Below are positions 32,502 to 44,023 of a DNA stretch of 64,000 nucleotides, in pieces (the first letter of the stretch is position 1; each line of letters begins with the position of its first letter). The notes beneath the pieces are model-generated. The model did not search any database, was not told where the DNA came from, and saw only the letters and a program-made list of their open reading frames with translations. The position numbers were made by a program, and so were the translations under genes. The stretch is from Plazaster borealis (lineage: Eukaryota; Echinodermata; Asteroidea; Forcipulatida; Labidiasteridae): positions 1,116,001 through 1,180,000 of the forward strand of contig CM037459.1 of assembly GCA_021014325.1 (NCBI GenBank), in the 5' to 3' direction.

Positions 32502-34889
32502 TTTCAAAACTGCTTATATTTAGTTGTGAATAACAATGGAATTAATCTCGGATAAAATACATGTCATGGTTTTTATTGTCATACAAGATGCTCTACAAAA
32601 TTTAAAAAACGTTTTATCTTCTCAAGATCAAAGAACACTTGGTAAGAAATGTTGCTGTTTTTTCTATTCTCACATTCACAAAACATTAAAGTGTTATATG
32701 TTAAGGTATATAAATATATTTGTATAAATTTGGTTGTTTATAACATGGATCATGGTGTACAAAAATGCAACAAAAAATAACTTATTTAATTAAATTGTAA
32801 ATAGTCAACCAACAAGTGTAATTAAGCAAATTTTATATTAAATAATTGAAATTTATAAGAATATCAGTTGTGAGTGGTTGCAGTTAATACAAAGAGGAAT
32901 GTGTATAGTTGGTAAACAATGGGCACTTTATTCAAGACCAACAATGCTCCTCTTAATATCATTTCTGAGAAATTGCACATTATTTACTGAAATCAAATGT
33001 GATGTAATTATTGTATCGAGGATAAAGAATATTTAATTTTTTTACCCACTGATGTGTGATCAGCATTTTTGTATACTCGGTGCTTTCACAGCCCTGTTGA
33101 TAAAAGTCCACAAGCTACTTAGTTGGGACGGGAACCCACGACACATTCATTCTAGGCAACGTTCAGTGGTCTAGGTGTTAAGACAACTGCTGTAGAACAC
33201 GGGCTGCATGGGTTCGAATCCTACTCAAGTAGCCTTTGGTTTTTAGTTTCCCAAGCACTTGGAAAGCACAGAGTGTACCCTGCTTATGACACATCGGTGC
33301 AAGGTTGAAACAATTAAACTAATTAATCAGATGTGGATAATTGTTTATAATTACAGGTTCACAGAAATAACGTGAAGTATCAAAGAAAGTTGTTTAATTT
33401 CTTTGATTTGGTTTGGAATAGCACATTGTGCATCAATTTACCATTTGGTGCTCAATATGTGGCATGGTGTAACCCCCCCCCCCCTGGGAATCTCATGAAT
33501 TCTTTAGAGGATTTTTTTATGTTCTTGTTTATTTTATAATATATATTTAATTTTTGGTAGGGTACTTCTGTACAAGAGGAAAATAGTGTGTTAAAGTATG
33601 GGAACGTTGGGGTGGGGGGGGGGCACCCTCTGCCACATATAGGGCATGCTATACAATTTACAAACAAGACAAATTGTTGCCAACAATTTGTTTAAGGTAA
33701 TTTTTGTGTTTTAGGCATTACGATTTAATAATAAAAAATACTTCTAATACTTCTGCAAAACGTTCAGCATTCTTATTTGTAATAGCCATCATTTTGTATT
33801 CCCCCCTTTGAAACGGTGCAAATCTCAAAGTCTGAGAATGAAGTTCAGAGGGCTTATGCGCAGTCGGAACTATAGCTTGGCCTAATTTTCTAAAGCTGTT
33901 AAGCATACAACTTTACTATGCAGTTACGACAATCTTGCTCAGTAGAAATTAGCTGATATAGGTGAGGTGTCATAATGTTGTGCATAGCCTTTGGCTGCCT
34001 TCAGCTAATTTGTGCTTTGTGGAGAAATGTGATGAGCACTTATTTCCTTCTTAGATTTCTTCGTAGATTTAAAAGCTTTTAGGGCCACAAATTGCATTTT
34101 GTATCAAGAAATATGCCTTTAATTTGTAATGTTTAAGGTGTCATAAAATGTAAATGCACTTGATTGTAAATAACCCGTCCACAAGAAAGCGTTTGCAATA
34201 AGGGACAAAGATTAAGAATGGAAAAAAAAAGTTATATTAAAATGGAAAAAAAAGAATGGAAAAACAAGTTATATTAAAATGTCAAAAGGACATGAATTGC
34301 TGATTTGCAGTGTTGCTTCAGAATTAAAGTGACTGGTATCCTTGAATTTATTGTTTTTCAATCCAAGTTTATGTTTGTTATCAAACTTTAGAAGCAAAAT
34401 GTGTGCATTGTTTGTATAAAACCTCAGATCCCGTAGGATTTTTAGTGTTTTTAGGGTTAGCATTAGTGTCAGGGTTGGGGTAAATGTTAGGGTTGGGATT
34501 AGGGTTCCAAGGGTTATATATAGCGTGACAGAGGGTCAGTTCGTCCGGCCCGGACGTGTCCCCTCTTACGCCCTGGGCAAGCTCATTGTTCGTCTGCTCA
34601 GGACTATAAGGTCATTAGTGCAATTTGTATGGATTTCATCAAATTGTTTTTGCATATTTTGGAGCTCTTGGTAAGTGGGGTTTATTGTTCAAAAGTGGTC
34701 TTAAAGCATTTGTTTTACAGTGTTTTGCCAAAAGATACATTAATTTACTAAGTGAAACATTTATTTGTTAATTTTGTTCTTCAAATTGATACGCATTTTT
34801 TATTTATCGATAATTTGGTCATCTTGAGTATGAAATTGCAATGAATGACCTTATAGCACTGAGCCGACAAATTGTACCCTAACCTTGAA
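32502..34889. other. No gene seen; SINE pair and poly(C)/poly(G) tracts
   Basis: Contains a SINE stretch at 33045-33330, a C tract at 33474-33484 with a G tract at 33611-33619 as a loose inverted pair, and scattered TTAGGG-like repeats from 34450 to 34500. No exon recognised. Confidence 0.45.
33045..33330. mobile_element. Family E SINE, inverted partial duplicate
   Basis: A minus-oriented tail and B box (GGGAACCCACGAC) at 33060-33160 are followed by a plus-oriented head and B box (CATGGGTTCGAATCCTAC) and tail (CAAGCACTTGGAAAGCACAG) at 33165-33330. The two halves face each other. Confidence 0.55.
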
Positions 34890-35277
34890 TTAAAGACACT
34901 GGACACCTTTGGTAATTGTCAAAGACCAGTCTATTCACTTAGTGTATCTCAACATATGCACAACATAATAAACCTGTGAAAATCTGAACTCAATTGGTCA
35001 TCGAAGTTGAGAGATAATAATGGAAGAAAAAACACCCTTGTCACTCGAAGTTGTGTGCTTTCAGATGTGATTTCGAGACCTCACGCGTGAGGTCTCGAAA
35101 TGAATTCAAATATTTTCCTGAGAAATTACTTTTTTTCTCAAAAACGACGTATACTTCAGAGGGAGCCGTTTCTCACAATGTGTTATACTATCAACAGCTC
35201 TCCATTGATCGTTACCAAGTAAGTTTTTATGCTAACAATTATTTTGAGTAATTACCAATAGTGTCCAGTGCCTTTAA
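34890..35277. mobile_element. TTAA-flanked MITE, family A
   Basis: TTAAAGACACTGGACACCTT to GTGTCCAGTGCCTTTAA with TTAA on each side. The internal palindrome is CGAGACCTCACGCGTGAGGTCTCG, an intact 24-bp inverted repeat. Confidence 0.8.
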
Positions 35278-35372
35278 GAGAAATAAAGCTGGCCATAGAT
35301 CAAGTTTGATGTTGGATTTAGATCAATAGAGAGCGCTGTGTATTTACAAACAAATAAAATAAAGAAGGATTA

Positions 35373-36115
35373 GGGCAAGGTTTAGGGTTGGGGTTTAAAC
35401 TTGTTACTGCAGTTTCGGTCGACGAGGTAATTTCAGAGCATTTGATAGGGTTAGGGTTAAGGTTGGGTAAGGTTTAGGGTTTGGTTAGGTTGGGGTTTCA
35501 ACTTTATTTCAATACAGTGTCTACCAATGAGGGAATTTTGGAGCGTTTGGTAGGGTTAGGGTAATGATTACCGGTTAGGGTTAGGGTTAGGGTTGGGGTT
35601 AGGGTAATGATTATCGGTTAGGGTTGGGGTGAGGGTAATGATTAACGGTTAGGGTTAGGGGTAGGGTAATATGATAACCGGTTAGGGTTAGGGTTAGAGT
35701 TGGGGTTAAGTTCAGGGTTAGGGTTGAAGTTAGGGTAATGATTACCGGTTAGGGTTAGGGTTGAGTTCAGGGTTAGGGTTGAGGTTAGGGTAATGATTAA
35801 CGGTTAGAGTTAGGGTTAGGGTTAGGGTTAGGGTTAGGGTTAGGGTTATAGGTTAGGGTTAGGGTTAGGGTTAGGGTTAGGGTTAGGGTTAGGGTAATAT
35901 GAGTACCGGTTAGGGTTAGGGTTGGGGTTAAGTTCAGGGTTAGGGTTGAGGTTAGGGTAGTGATTACCGGTTAGGGTTAGGGTTGGGGTTAGGTTCAGGA
36001 TTAGGGTTGGGGTTAGGTTAATAATTAACGGTTCGGGTTAGGGTTAGGCTAATATGATTACCGGTTAGGGTTAGGGTTAGGGTTAGGGTTGAGGTTAGCG
36101 TAATGATTACCGGTT
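35373..36115 (+). repeat. Interstitial telomere-like (TTAGGG)n block with longer period
   Basis: TTAGGG and variants (TTGGGG, TTGAGG, TTCAGGG) run for over 700 bp. AATGATTACCGG or AATATGATTACCGG recurs at intervals, so the block has a composite unit of roughly 60-110 bp (TTAGGG run, TTAAGTTCAGGG, TTGAGG, GGTAATGATTACCGG). Not a chromosome end, since unique sequence follows. Confidence 0.85.
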
Positions 36116-36329
36116 GGAATCGGCCACTTCCTCAAGGCCAGTGATTCTGATCCACAGGCGTACTTGATGGTGTCAAATAACCGATTTGCTGAAGAGCAGA
36201 GATAAGTCCTGTTGTTTCTTATTAGATTTCTCAAGATATATTTGGTCAATTTCTATGATTCAAAGTTGCTTTCATGATATAGGCAAACTCGGTTCTGCTT
36301 TTAATGGGTGATTCACTACACGTAATGTA

Positions 36330-37062
36330 TACAGTCACAAGGAATGCATTTTGGTCAGAAATAAGCTGAAATTTGATAAAATCACAAGGAGTAAACCTTG
36401 CATTACTGTCACAAATTTATTGAAATTTGATAAAAACACAAGGCTAGGCCTAAGTCCTGCATTTTGGTAAAAAAAAGCTAAAATTGGATAAAAACACAAG
36501 GGGTAGCCTTGCATTTTGGTCAAAAATAAGCTGAACTGTGAAGAAAAAAAAGGGGGGTAAGCCTTACATTTTTGTGAAAAAAATTGGCTAAAATCTGATA
36601 AAATCACAAGTGGTAAAAAGCCTTGTATTTTTGTCAAAAATGAGCTGAAATTAGATAAAATACCAAGGGGTAAGCCTTTCTTTTTTTCTCAAAAAATTTT
36701 AAAAACCTTGATAAAATCACAAGGTGTAGGCTTTGCATTATTTTTTCAGAAATGGGCTGAAATTTGATAAAAACACATTTTTGTTAAAATTCCTGAAATC
36801 GCATAAAATCACAAGGTTAGGGGTACAAAGCCTTGCATTTTGGTGAAAAATGAGCTGAAATTTGAGAAAAAACAAGGGGAAATCCTTGTATTTTGGTCAA
36901 AAATTGGCTGAAATTTGATAAAATCACAAAGGGGTTAAGCCTTATATTTTTGTCAAAAATGGGCTGAAATTTGATAAAAACACAAGTCTTGCATTTTGGT
37001 CAAAAATAAGGTAAACTTTGATAAAATCACAATTTTTGCATTATCTTAGGGCCTATAATCGC
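36330..37062. repeat. ~58-bp degenerate minisatellite
   Basis: About twelve units share GCATTTTGGTCAAAAAT, AGCTGAAATTTGATAAAA and ATCACAAGG.GTAAGCCTT. Divergence between units is high. The apparent minus-strand open frame is a product of the repeat. Confidence 0.8.
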
Positions 37063-37415
37063 AACTTAAAAATTTGACAAAATTTTATAAAAATACTGGA
37101 CTTACCCCTTATGGTTTTGCCTATTTTTCAACTATCGATATTTTCCCAAATCAAGCTGATCTAATAGGTCAAGTTAAACAAAAATCAGTGGAGCCTACTG
37201 CATTATTTAAAAGACTAAAATCGCATCAAAATTTGGCCCCTCATCAATTTTTTTTTTAAAATGCCGGACTTACACCTGATAATTGTTTCAATTTTTTGCT
37301 TGTTTTCAACTATCAATTTTCCCCAAAATATAGTTGATATCAAGTTAAATAAAAGGGCATCAGAAGAGCCTAAATAACGATGCCCTAAAATGAAGGTAAA
37401 AACCCCGTGTTCCAA
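37063..37415. repeat. Two diverged copies of a ~185-bp unit
   Basis: GGACTTACCCCTTATGGTTT, TTTTCAACTATCGATATTTT and AGTTAAACAAAAATCAGTGG in the first copy match GGACTTACACCTGATAATTG, TTTTCAACTATCAATTTTCC and AGTTAAATAAAAGGGCATCA in the second. Confidence 0.55.
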
Positions 37416-38742
37416 GCACCTGTAACTGTCGACTGTCTTCTACATACCAAGGGCTTTCTATCACTTAATTTTGAGGCAAATCAGAGAGAACAAGTTTTCG
37501 AAGCCGAACAAATGGCAAGACTTACCCTCGCACTTCTTTTTAGCTCTCTTCCAAATTATCGGGCGATTTGAAAAGGAAAAATGTCTGCAAAATTTTCAAA
37601 AAGGAATTCTTGCCATTGTTTCAGTCTCGAAATTTGTTTCTTTCGGATTTGCTTCAAAATTAATGGAAGGAAAGTATTATATCATGAAACAGTAAAATAC
37701 CATCTCAAAAAGTATGAATTCAAGTTAAAACAAATTATTGTGCAGAAAGTTAGTCGGAGTGACGACCAGGCGTTCAGGTGAGTCAAAGTCTGGTCGAACC
37801 AGCATGGTGATCACCCATAGTTCCTTTATGGGATTGGCTAGTCGCGGTCCCTCCTTTCGCGTTCCCACCCGGAATATTCACCCTACCCTATTTTGGGGAG
37901 AGACATGACGGAACCCCAATCCATTACAGCGGCCAGCAGTAAAAGTCATGTCCCTTTTGATACGGGTAGGATTCGAACTGGGTGTCCCAGCTCTGGACTG
38001 CACGCAATTGAATAATCCAGTGCACCACAGTGCCCGTTGGTGTTTTAGTTGATTGTTAACACTACTTAAATAATGCACTGCGATAACGGCAACAACTTAA
38101 TAAAAGAAAATAATTGGTAGTAGTGGGATTCGAACCGGGGTCAGCACCATTGAAAACATACCCTAACCACATAGGCTACAGTTCCCTTTACAATTTTCTA
38201 AGGGGTATCGGTAATGCAATGTGATACATGAATGAATGTTTTTGTGTACAGAAATCTTAAATTCTACAGAAAATAATTTTTTAAACCACTGTATCCTTTG
38301 GGAGAAAGAAAGAAACAAAAACTCCAGAAGACATGCCTGATTACTAATAAAGTCATAACCAAATACAAACAAAATGATAAAATAAGTTGTTACATTTTAG
38401 GGGGTCAAATCATGTATGTTATTGATTTACTATCATTTTATTTACAAGACTTCCATCAAGTTAACAAATTCCATCAATTAATCTTGACGTTGTTCAAAGG
38501 TCCCACCTGTGGGCATTGATCTCTTCAAAAATTTCGCGTGAAGTATGAACCGGGCTTTATGTTTCAGGAATTATGTTCTTGTTTACACCATTTCTATATA
38601 AAGACTTCCAGGAAAGTAGTTCCTTATTAACAAGTTGGAGACTTTGAGACACCATTTGGAGCAGATCCGGTGTCATAGGGAAATCTGGGATATTAACATG
38701 GACTGAAGGAGGTTGATTCAAAAGAGGGCGCTATCAGAATGT
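37416..38742. other. No firm gene; tRNA-like SINE relics on the minus strand
   Basis: At 37960-38035 and 38115-38190 the minus strand shows B-box-like CAGTTCGAATCCTACCC and CCCGGTTCGAATCCCACTA with surrounding tRNA-like arms. At 37500-37525 a GTAAGT donor on the minus strand follows a short Lys/Arg-rich frame, which is too little to call an exon. Confidence 0.4.
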
Positions 38743-39145
38743 GGCGTGTCGTGGCCGAGCGGATAAGAACACCGAACTCAAGCTCTGGTGTTTCTGATTA
38801 GCAGAGTGTGGGTTCGATTCCCACTCGTGACATTTGTGCCCTTAAGCAAGACACTTAACCACATGCTTTGTTCCGTGTGTTGTGTAATGCACGTAAAAGA
38901 ACCCAGTGTACTTATCGAAAAGAGAAGGGGTTCGCCCCGGTGTTCCTGGTTGATCGGCAGCATATTGCGCCACAGCACCTTGTAAAACATTTCATGGTGC
39001 TATGTAAAGGACTTGGTCTCATACTTCAAAAACGTAGCTCCACAATACCTTGCAGGAAAATAATGAACGTTAAAAGCGCCTTGAGCGTCACAGAGTGACG
39101 GATATGTGCGCTATATAAGAAGCCACTATTATTACTATTATAATA
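38743..39145 (+). mobile_element. tRNA-derived SINE, family D
   Basis: Head GTGTCGTGGCCGAGCGGATA, B box GGGTTCGATTCCCACTCG, body with CAGCATATTGCGCCACAGCA, tail GCTATATAAGAAGCCACTAT and an ATT-rich end. A full-length counterpart of 5060-5475. Confidence 0.78.
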
Positions 39146-40164
39146 AATTTGTACACAATTCGCCGTATGGGGGGACAGAATCTCCTGCCACACCGGGAAA
39201 TTTTCCAGACCCCTTGCATCTATGTTGTCACATATAATATGTTGGGCGTTATGACAAAATAAAAAAAGATATTGTTCAATGTAAACATGGAGAGATTTCT
39301 CTGTTTGAAAATGTCTTCTTGTTCGCACTCGCTTCTCCTTCACTTATAAAATTATCTCCTTATTAAGAGTTTACTATGTTGAAAAGCACCAGTCGGACAA
39401 CAAAACAAAGGCACATTGTTTTGTCTAACTTGTATAGACAAATTTTGAAGCGTCGGTCAATTCAAATGTTGGTTTTATTCGGTTTATAATTGGGTGCGCT
39501 TTGTTAAAACATCTTAAAAAAGACCTTATTGCAAAATAAAAAATATATAAAAAGTCCTCTTTTCTTTGAGGGAGTGAAATTATTGAACAGTGATAATCAC
39601 GACAATCACATACAACCAATTACAGCAATAATAACGTTATACCATTTGCTTTCAAAAATATACATGCATCACACTAATTTACGAAGGGCGCTTCCAGGAA
39701 ACAAAATGTGCAGCGTTATTAAATCTCTCACGACTACTAACTCAGAGCTGCCAACATTTACATCTAGTAATTAGTGAGATTTTGTACAACAATCAGGGAG
39801 ATATTTAAAATTACATTCAACATATACAATAGCGAAAAGGTTTCATAATCAGGGAGATTTTCAATTTTTTTATCAGAACATGGAAAGATTTGTTTATTTT
39901 CAGAAATGATGGATTTTTGAGCATTTTGACGGGCTAGGGTTAGGGTTAGGGAATTAGTTTCTTAAGGAACCTGATTTACGGCCCTTGTACTGTAGGACGG
40001 GGTAGGAATTAAGTTTGAATAATGTAGTGTTTGGATGGTGCCATCGCTCCCTGATGGTTGGTCGGAGAAGAAATGTCATAACGTAGTCTTCCATAGCTGA
40101 CGTGGCCTGCATGGTTGGAGGAACCGGAGTGGGATTTTGGAGCCAACCAGCACCTCTTCTACCC
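39146..40164. other. No gene seen
   Basis: Carries a repeat with AATCAGGGAGAT phrases (39760-39900) that is the inverse of one at 6150-6310 (AATCTCCCTGGTT). Short TTAGGG run at 39936. Nothing coding is supported. Confidence 0.45.
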
Positions 40165-40850
40165 ACCATCTTAAACAAAAATAAACAGTTAAAATATAAA
40201 ATAAAGGTGGGCTAAGAGGAGAATTAAACCAAGGAGGAAGAGCAAACATTAAAGAAACTCACACCATCTTTAATTCTGCTGCCCCAACCAGCACCCCTCC
40301 TACCCACCATCTAAGGCAGTGGACACTATTGGTAATTACTCAAAATATTTATTAGCATAAAACCTAACTTGGTAACAAGTATTGGGGAGAGGTGGATAGT
40401 ATAAAACATTGTGAGAAACGGCTCCCTCTGAAGTGGAGTAGTTTTCGAGAAAGAAGTAATTTTCCACGAATTTGATTTCGAGACCTCAAAATTAGATGAG
40501 GTCTCGAAATCAACTTGCATCTGAAAGCACAGAACTCCGTGTGACAAGGTTGTTTTTTTCTTTCATTGTTATCTCGCAACCTCGATGACCAATTGAGCTC
40601 AAATTTTCACAGGCTTGTTATTTTATGCATATGTTGAGATAAACCAAGTGAGAAGACTGGTCTTTGACAATTACCAATAGTGTCCACTGTCTTTAAACAA
40701 AAATAAACCGAGTTAAAATATAAAATAAAGGTTGGCTCAGAGGAGAATGAAACCTAGGAGGAAGAGCAAACATTGAGGAAACCCACACCATCTTTAATTC
40801 TGCTGCCCCAACCATCACCCCTTCTACCCACCATTCTAAACCAAGGAGGA
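40165..40850. repeat. ~145-bp tandem duplicate interrupted by a MITE
   Basis: The segment AAACAAAAATAAACAG...CCTACCCACCAT (40172-40310) recurs after the MITE (40694-40833), with CCAAGGAGGAAGAG and CATCTTTAATTCTGCTGCCC in both. The junction CATCTTAAACAAAA in the first copy is the uninterrupted form of the site occupied by the MITE. Confidence 0.75.
40311..40696. mobile_element. TTAA-site MITE, family A, with visible empty site nearby
   Basis: Starts AAGGCAGTGGACACTATTGG and ends TAGTGTCCACTGTCTTTAA. The right flank is TTAA and the left has become CTAA. The empty target TTAA is preserved at the equivalent junction near 40169 in the adjacent tandem copy. Internal palindrome CGAGACCTCA...TGAGGTCTCG. 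Confidence 0.82.
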
Positions 40851-41870
40851 AGAGAGCTAATATTGAAGAAACTGTTTCAATTGAGCCTTTGGTTTATAGC
40901 GGCGTAGGTTTGTGAGTCGCTTTTATTTCATGTTTTTCATTTTTTGACCATATATAACAGCTGAACAAACCGTCACAAACTGCAATCTGATGCAAGGGGA
41001 ATGCTCATCAGCGCATGCAAGTTCAGTTATAGTCATATGTTGGACATTGCACGCCAAGGCAAAATTGATTAATTTCATAGCTAGTTTAATAGTCCACCCC
41101 TTCGCAGCTAAAAATTTATTTCCATATTGCAAAATGTACATACAAATAATTATAGAGGTCAATTGAACAAAGATGTATAAAGAACTACTCGATTGTAAAC
41201 AAAGAAGAAGCATCGCAGATTTGACAAAGAACGAGGAAATTAATTCCTGAGGGTCTTTTATTCCACGCTCTCGTCATTAAAAACAATGAAATAGTATTTC
41301 TCCTTAACAATCTGACAAGACTGAGCAATACATCAGCATGAGCGCCTGAGTCAGGAAAAGGTTTCAGAGTGTTCGGTGTTTATATTAATCAATGTCCGAG
41401 TAATTGGAAATGATAATTGACACAACAATTTGCTTTTACTGGGGGCAATTCTGGGTCATTCCCGCCTTTATAAGCCGTTATTGAATGAAAGTGTTAACAT
41501 AATTTGTACGCAAAATGGTCTAAGACCATGGCGTCTTTTGAACAAAGATTATGTTCATTAGCTACAACAAGTATATTCATACACACAGTCATATTTTTCT
41601 AATGGATTTTTTTATAACAAAATATATAAAATTAACTGGGGTTATTTATTTGACATTTCCCATGCTATTTGGCAATATCTCAGTAGGGAACTTGGAATTT
41701 TTCGAGATTTGTAAACAGATTCTTGGTTGGAGTACACAATACAGACTGTTCAAAACAGTACCACGCCATCATCGAGTGTTTTAATCCAATTTAAATCCGG
41801 AGCCTCAGCCGATATTTTGAAAAAGCTTTTGATCTACAATGCGATAGTGGCCATTTACAGTTAAAGGTAT
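40851..41870. other. No gene seen
   Basis: AT-rich, apparently low-copy DNA with short reading frames of no recognised content. No splice-bounded exon seen. Confidence 0.4.
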
Positions 41871-42228
41871 CGTACACGTTTGGTAATGACTCAAAACAAA
41901 TATTAGCATAAAAACTTACTAGGATCAAGCAACGGAGAGCTGTTGATAGTATATATCATTGTAGGAAACGACTCCCTCTGAAGTAACGTAGTTTTTGAGA
42001 AAGAGGTAATTTCTCACTAAAATAATAAACGCGTGAGGTCTCGAAATCACATCTGAAAGCACACAAATTTGTACAACAAGGGTGTTTTTTCTTTCATCAT
42101 TTTCTTGCAATTTCGATGACCAATTGAGCCCAAGTTTTCACAAACTTGTTATTTTATGCATATGTTGGGATACACCAAGTGAGAATACTGGTCTTTGACA
42201 ATTTCCAAACGTGTACGATGCCTTTTAA
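41871..42228. mobile_element. TTAA-flanked MITE, family A
   Basis: TTAAAGGTATCGTACACGTT to AACGTGTACGATGCCTTTTAA. Shares GACCTCACGCG/CGCGTGAGGTC remnants and the TGCATATGTTGGGATACACC phrase with the copies at 53821 and 60777. Confidence 0.78.
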
Positions 42229-43066
42229 ATGGAATTATCAATCTCGTTTACAAAAATGTGAACGAGATTGATATTTCATTTTTTTAATAAATGTTTCACA
42301 TTGACAGTCTCTATATTCACCAAACATTTAGATCACTGTTCATTGGTTTCATGAAAATGTCTCTAATTTTGTTCCACTTTGGTCAAATTTCAGTACCAAC
42401 ATCAGCTCTTGTAATCAAACAAAACAAAACAAATTATTAATTAATTTTATTTATTTAAACATTTTGTTTATTGGTTTTGTTTTCTTATTATTATTTGTTT
42501 TACCCTCGGGGTTTTTTAAGGGATTTTCTTTCTTCTTTTACTTCATTTTGTTTACTGATTTGTGTTTGTTCTTCTACGAAGAATCATCAAATAACATCAG
42601 AAAACCAAAAGAATTGTCTTCACGGGCGTGTTGGCCGCTGCCGTGTAAAAATGTTTCTGGAACATTGAAGAGCGCCACCAGTATTTTGGTATAAAAGCAG
42701 CGGTAATGTTATTGATTACAAATAATCGAAAAGTAATAGTGCATGCCATTTGTTGTTGGTGTACACTCAATTTCAAGCGGGCCCAAAGGCACCAACTTAT
42801 AACACTGGACGCTGCTCAAATCCGCTTTAAAACATTTCCAAATATCGCCCTGATGAGTTTCTTTTTATTTAATTTTGTTTTAAACACTGACGCTCTCAGC
42901 CAATTTGGGGCTATTTAGTTTTCGGTCAGGAACAAAGAAATGGTTCTTTAAATTGCTGATACTTCCTCCATGTTTATAATCACAGCCCTGCCATGCTCAG
43001 CACATTAGTTAACTTGATAAAGGCTTCAACATTTAGCTGAAATAAACACAACTATAGACATTAGGT
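42229..43066. other. No gene seen; one hairpin
   Basis: A short hairpin at 42238-42275 (TCAATCTCGTT...AACGAGATTGA). The rest is T-rich with a weak open frame. No exon recognised. Confidence 0.4.
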
Positions 43067-43294
43067 GTTCGTCCTTTGGACGAACACAAAGCTGTTCCGT
43101 TTTTATATTACCTTGATTACATGATCCAGGTCCTGAATCCGACCATGAATTTGAGACAGTAGACATTACCCTAACTCTATACGCAGACATTTTACTTATC
43201 GTTCATCCTCTGATATTTTCTATGAACGTATTTTTAAGGATAGACCTTTCGTTGCTAAAAGTTTATACAAAATCACTCCGTACATCCTCTATAG

Positions 43295-43640
43295 ATATTT
43301 AAAGGAACGTTAGAGAACTGGTAATTAGAATTTTCTTTAAGATCACAGATTTACATAAAACTTACACGGTCTAATGATGATGATAGTAGAAAACATCCCT
43401 AGAAATATTTCTGTCTGAAATGCCATATTTGATGAGATATAAATAAAACTAATTTCCGATTGGAGTTTATCGCTCATGAACGTTTTATTCATGGGATTGT
43501 ATAACACATGCAAATGTGTAATCGGTTTTTCACTATTTTCTCGTGACCCAGATGGCCGATCGATCTAAAACTTTTACAGGCTTGTCAGTTTATGTATATG
43601 GTGGATTATATAAAGTGCTTAACTGTTTTGTTAGCAAAAA
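43295..43640. mobile_element. Diverged MITE related to family A
   Basis: TTAAAGGAACGTTAGAGAACTGG at the left and the phrases TTTTCTCGTGACCCAGATGG and AAACTTTTACAGGCTTGTCA match the order in 49297-49658. The right end is degraded (ATAAAGTGCTTAA). Confidence 0.45.
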
Positions 43641-44023
43641 TCAATTCTGTAAGGTTCCTTTAAGTTACTTTTTTAGAACGTTTTTTGAGAAAATGGTTTT
43701 TGCCTTGCTTATACCTCGCTTGCTGTACGTTGAGCTGCGAACTGTCTGTGTCGCGAGAGTCAAATGAGATTATTTTCAACTGTGGCGCATTGGTGGCGAT
43801 ACACCCCCTCCCCCCGGTGCATGTGAACCTTTGGGCCAGTTAAATTTTGTTTTTAGTTTCTCGTCTTAGCTAAATGAAGAAAAATATTTCTTGAACATAG
43901 TATACAAAATTTCTGTGTTATAGGTAACTAAAATTGAACTTATTTTGAGCATACAGTGCTTCACATACATCGGTGTACGGGTAAAACCAAAATATAATAC
44001 TAGACATTGAATTTTAGTTTACT

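Noticed and set aside
35373..36115. True telomere or chromosome end
   Set aside because: Variant repeats with non-telomeric inserts, and many kilobases of other DNA on both sides.
37500..37700. Minus-strand exon ending in a GTAAGT donor (Lys/Arg-rich)
   Set aside because: Frame is short, interrupted upstream and without a start or acceptor; insufficient evidence.
38743..38835. Genuine tRNA-Ser or tRNA-Leu gene
   Set aside because: Type II tRNA-like head is fused to a 300-bp body shared with 5060-5475, so it is a SINE.
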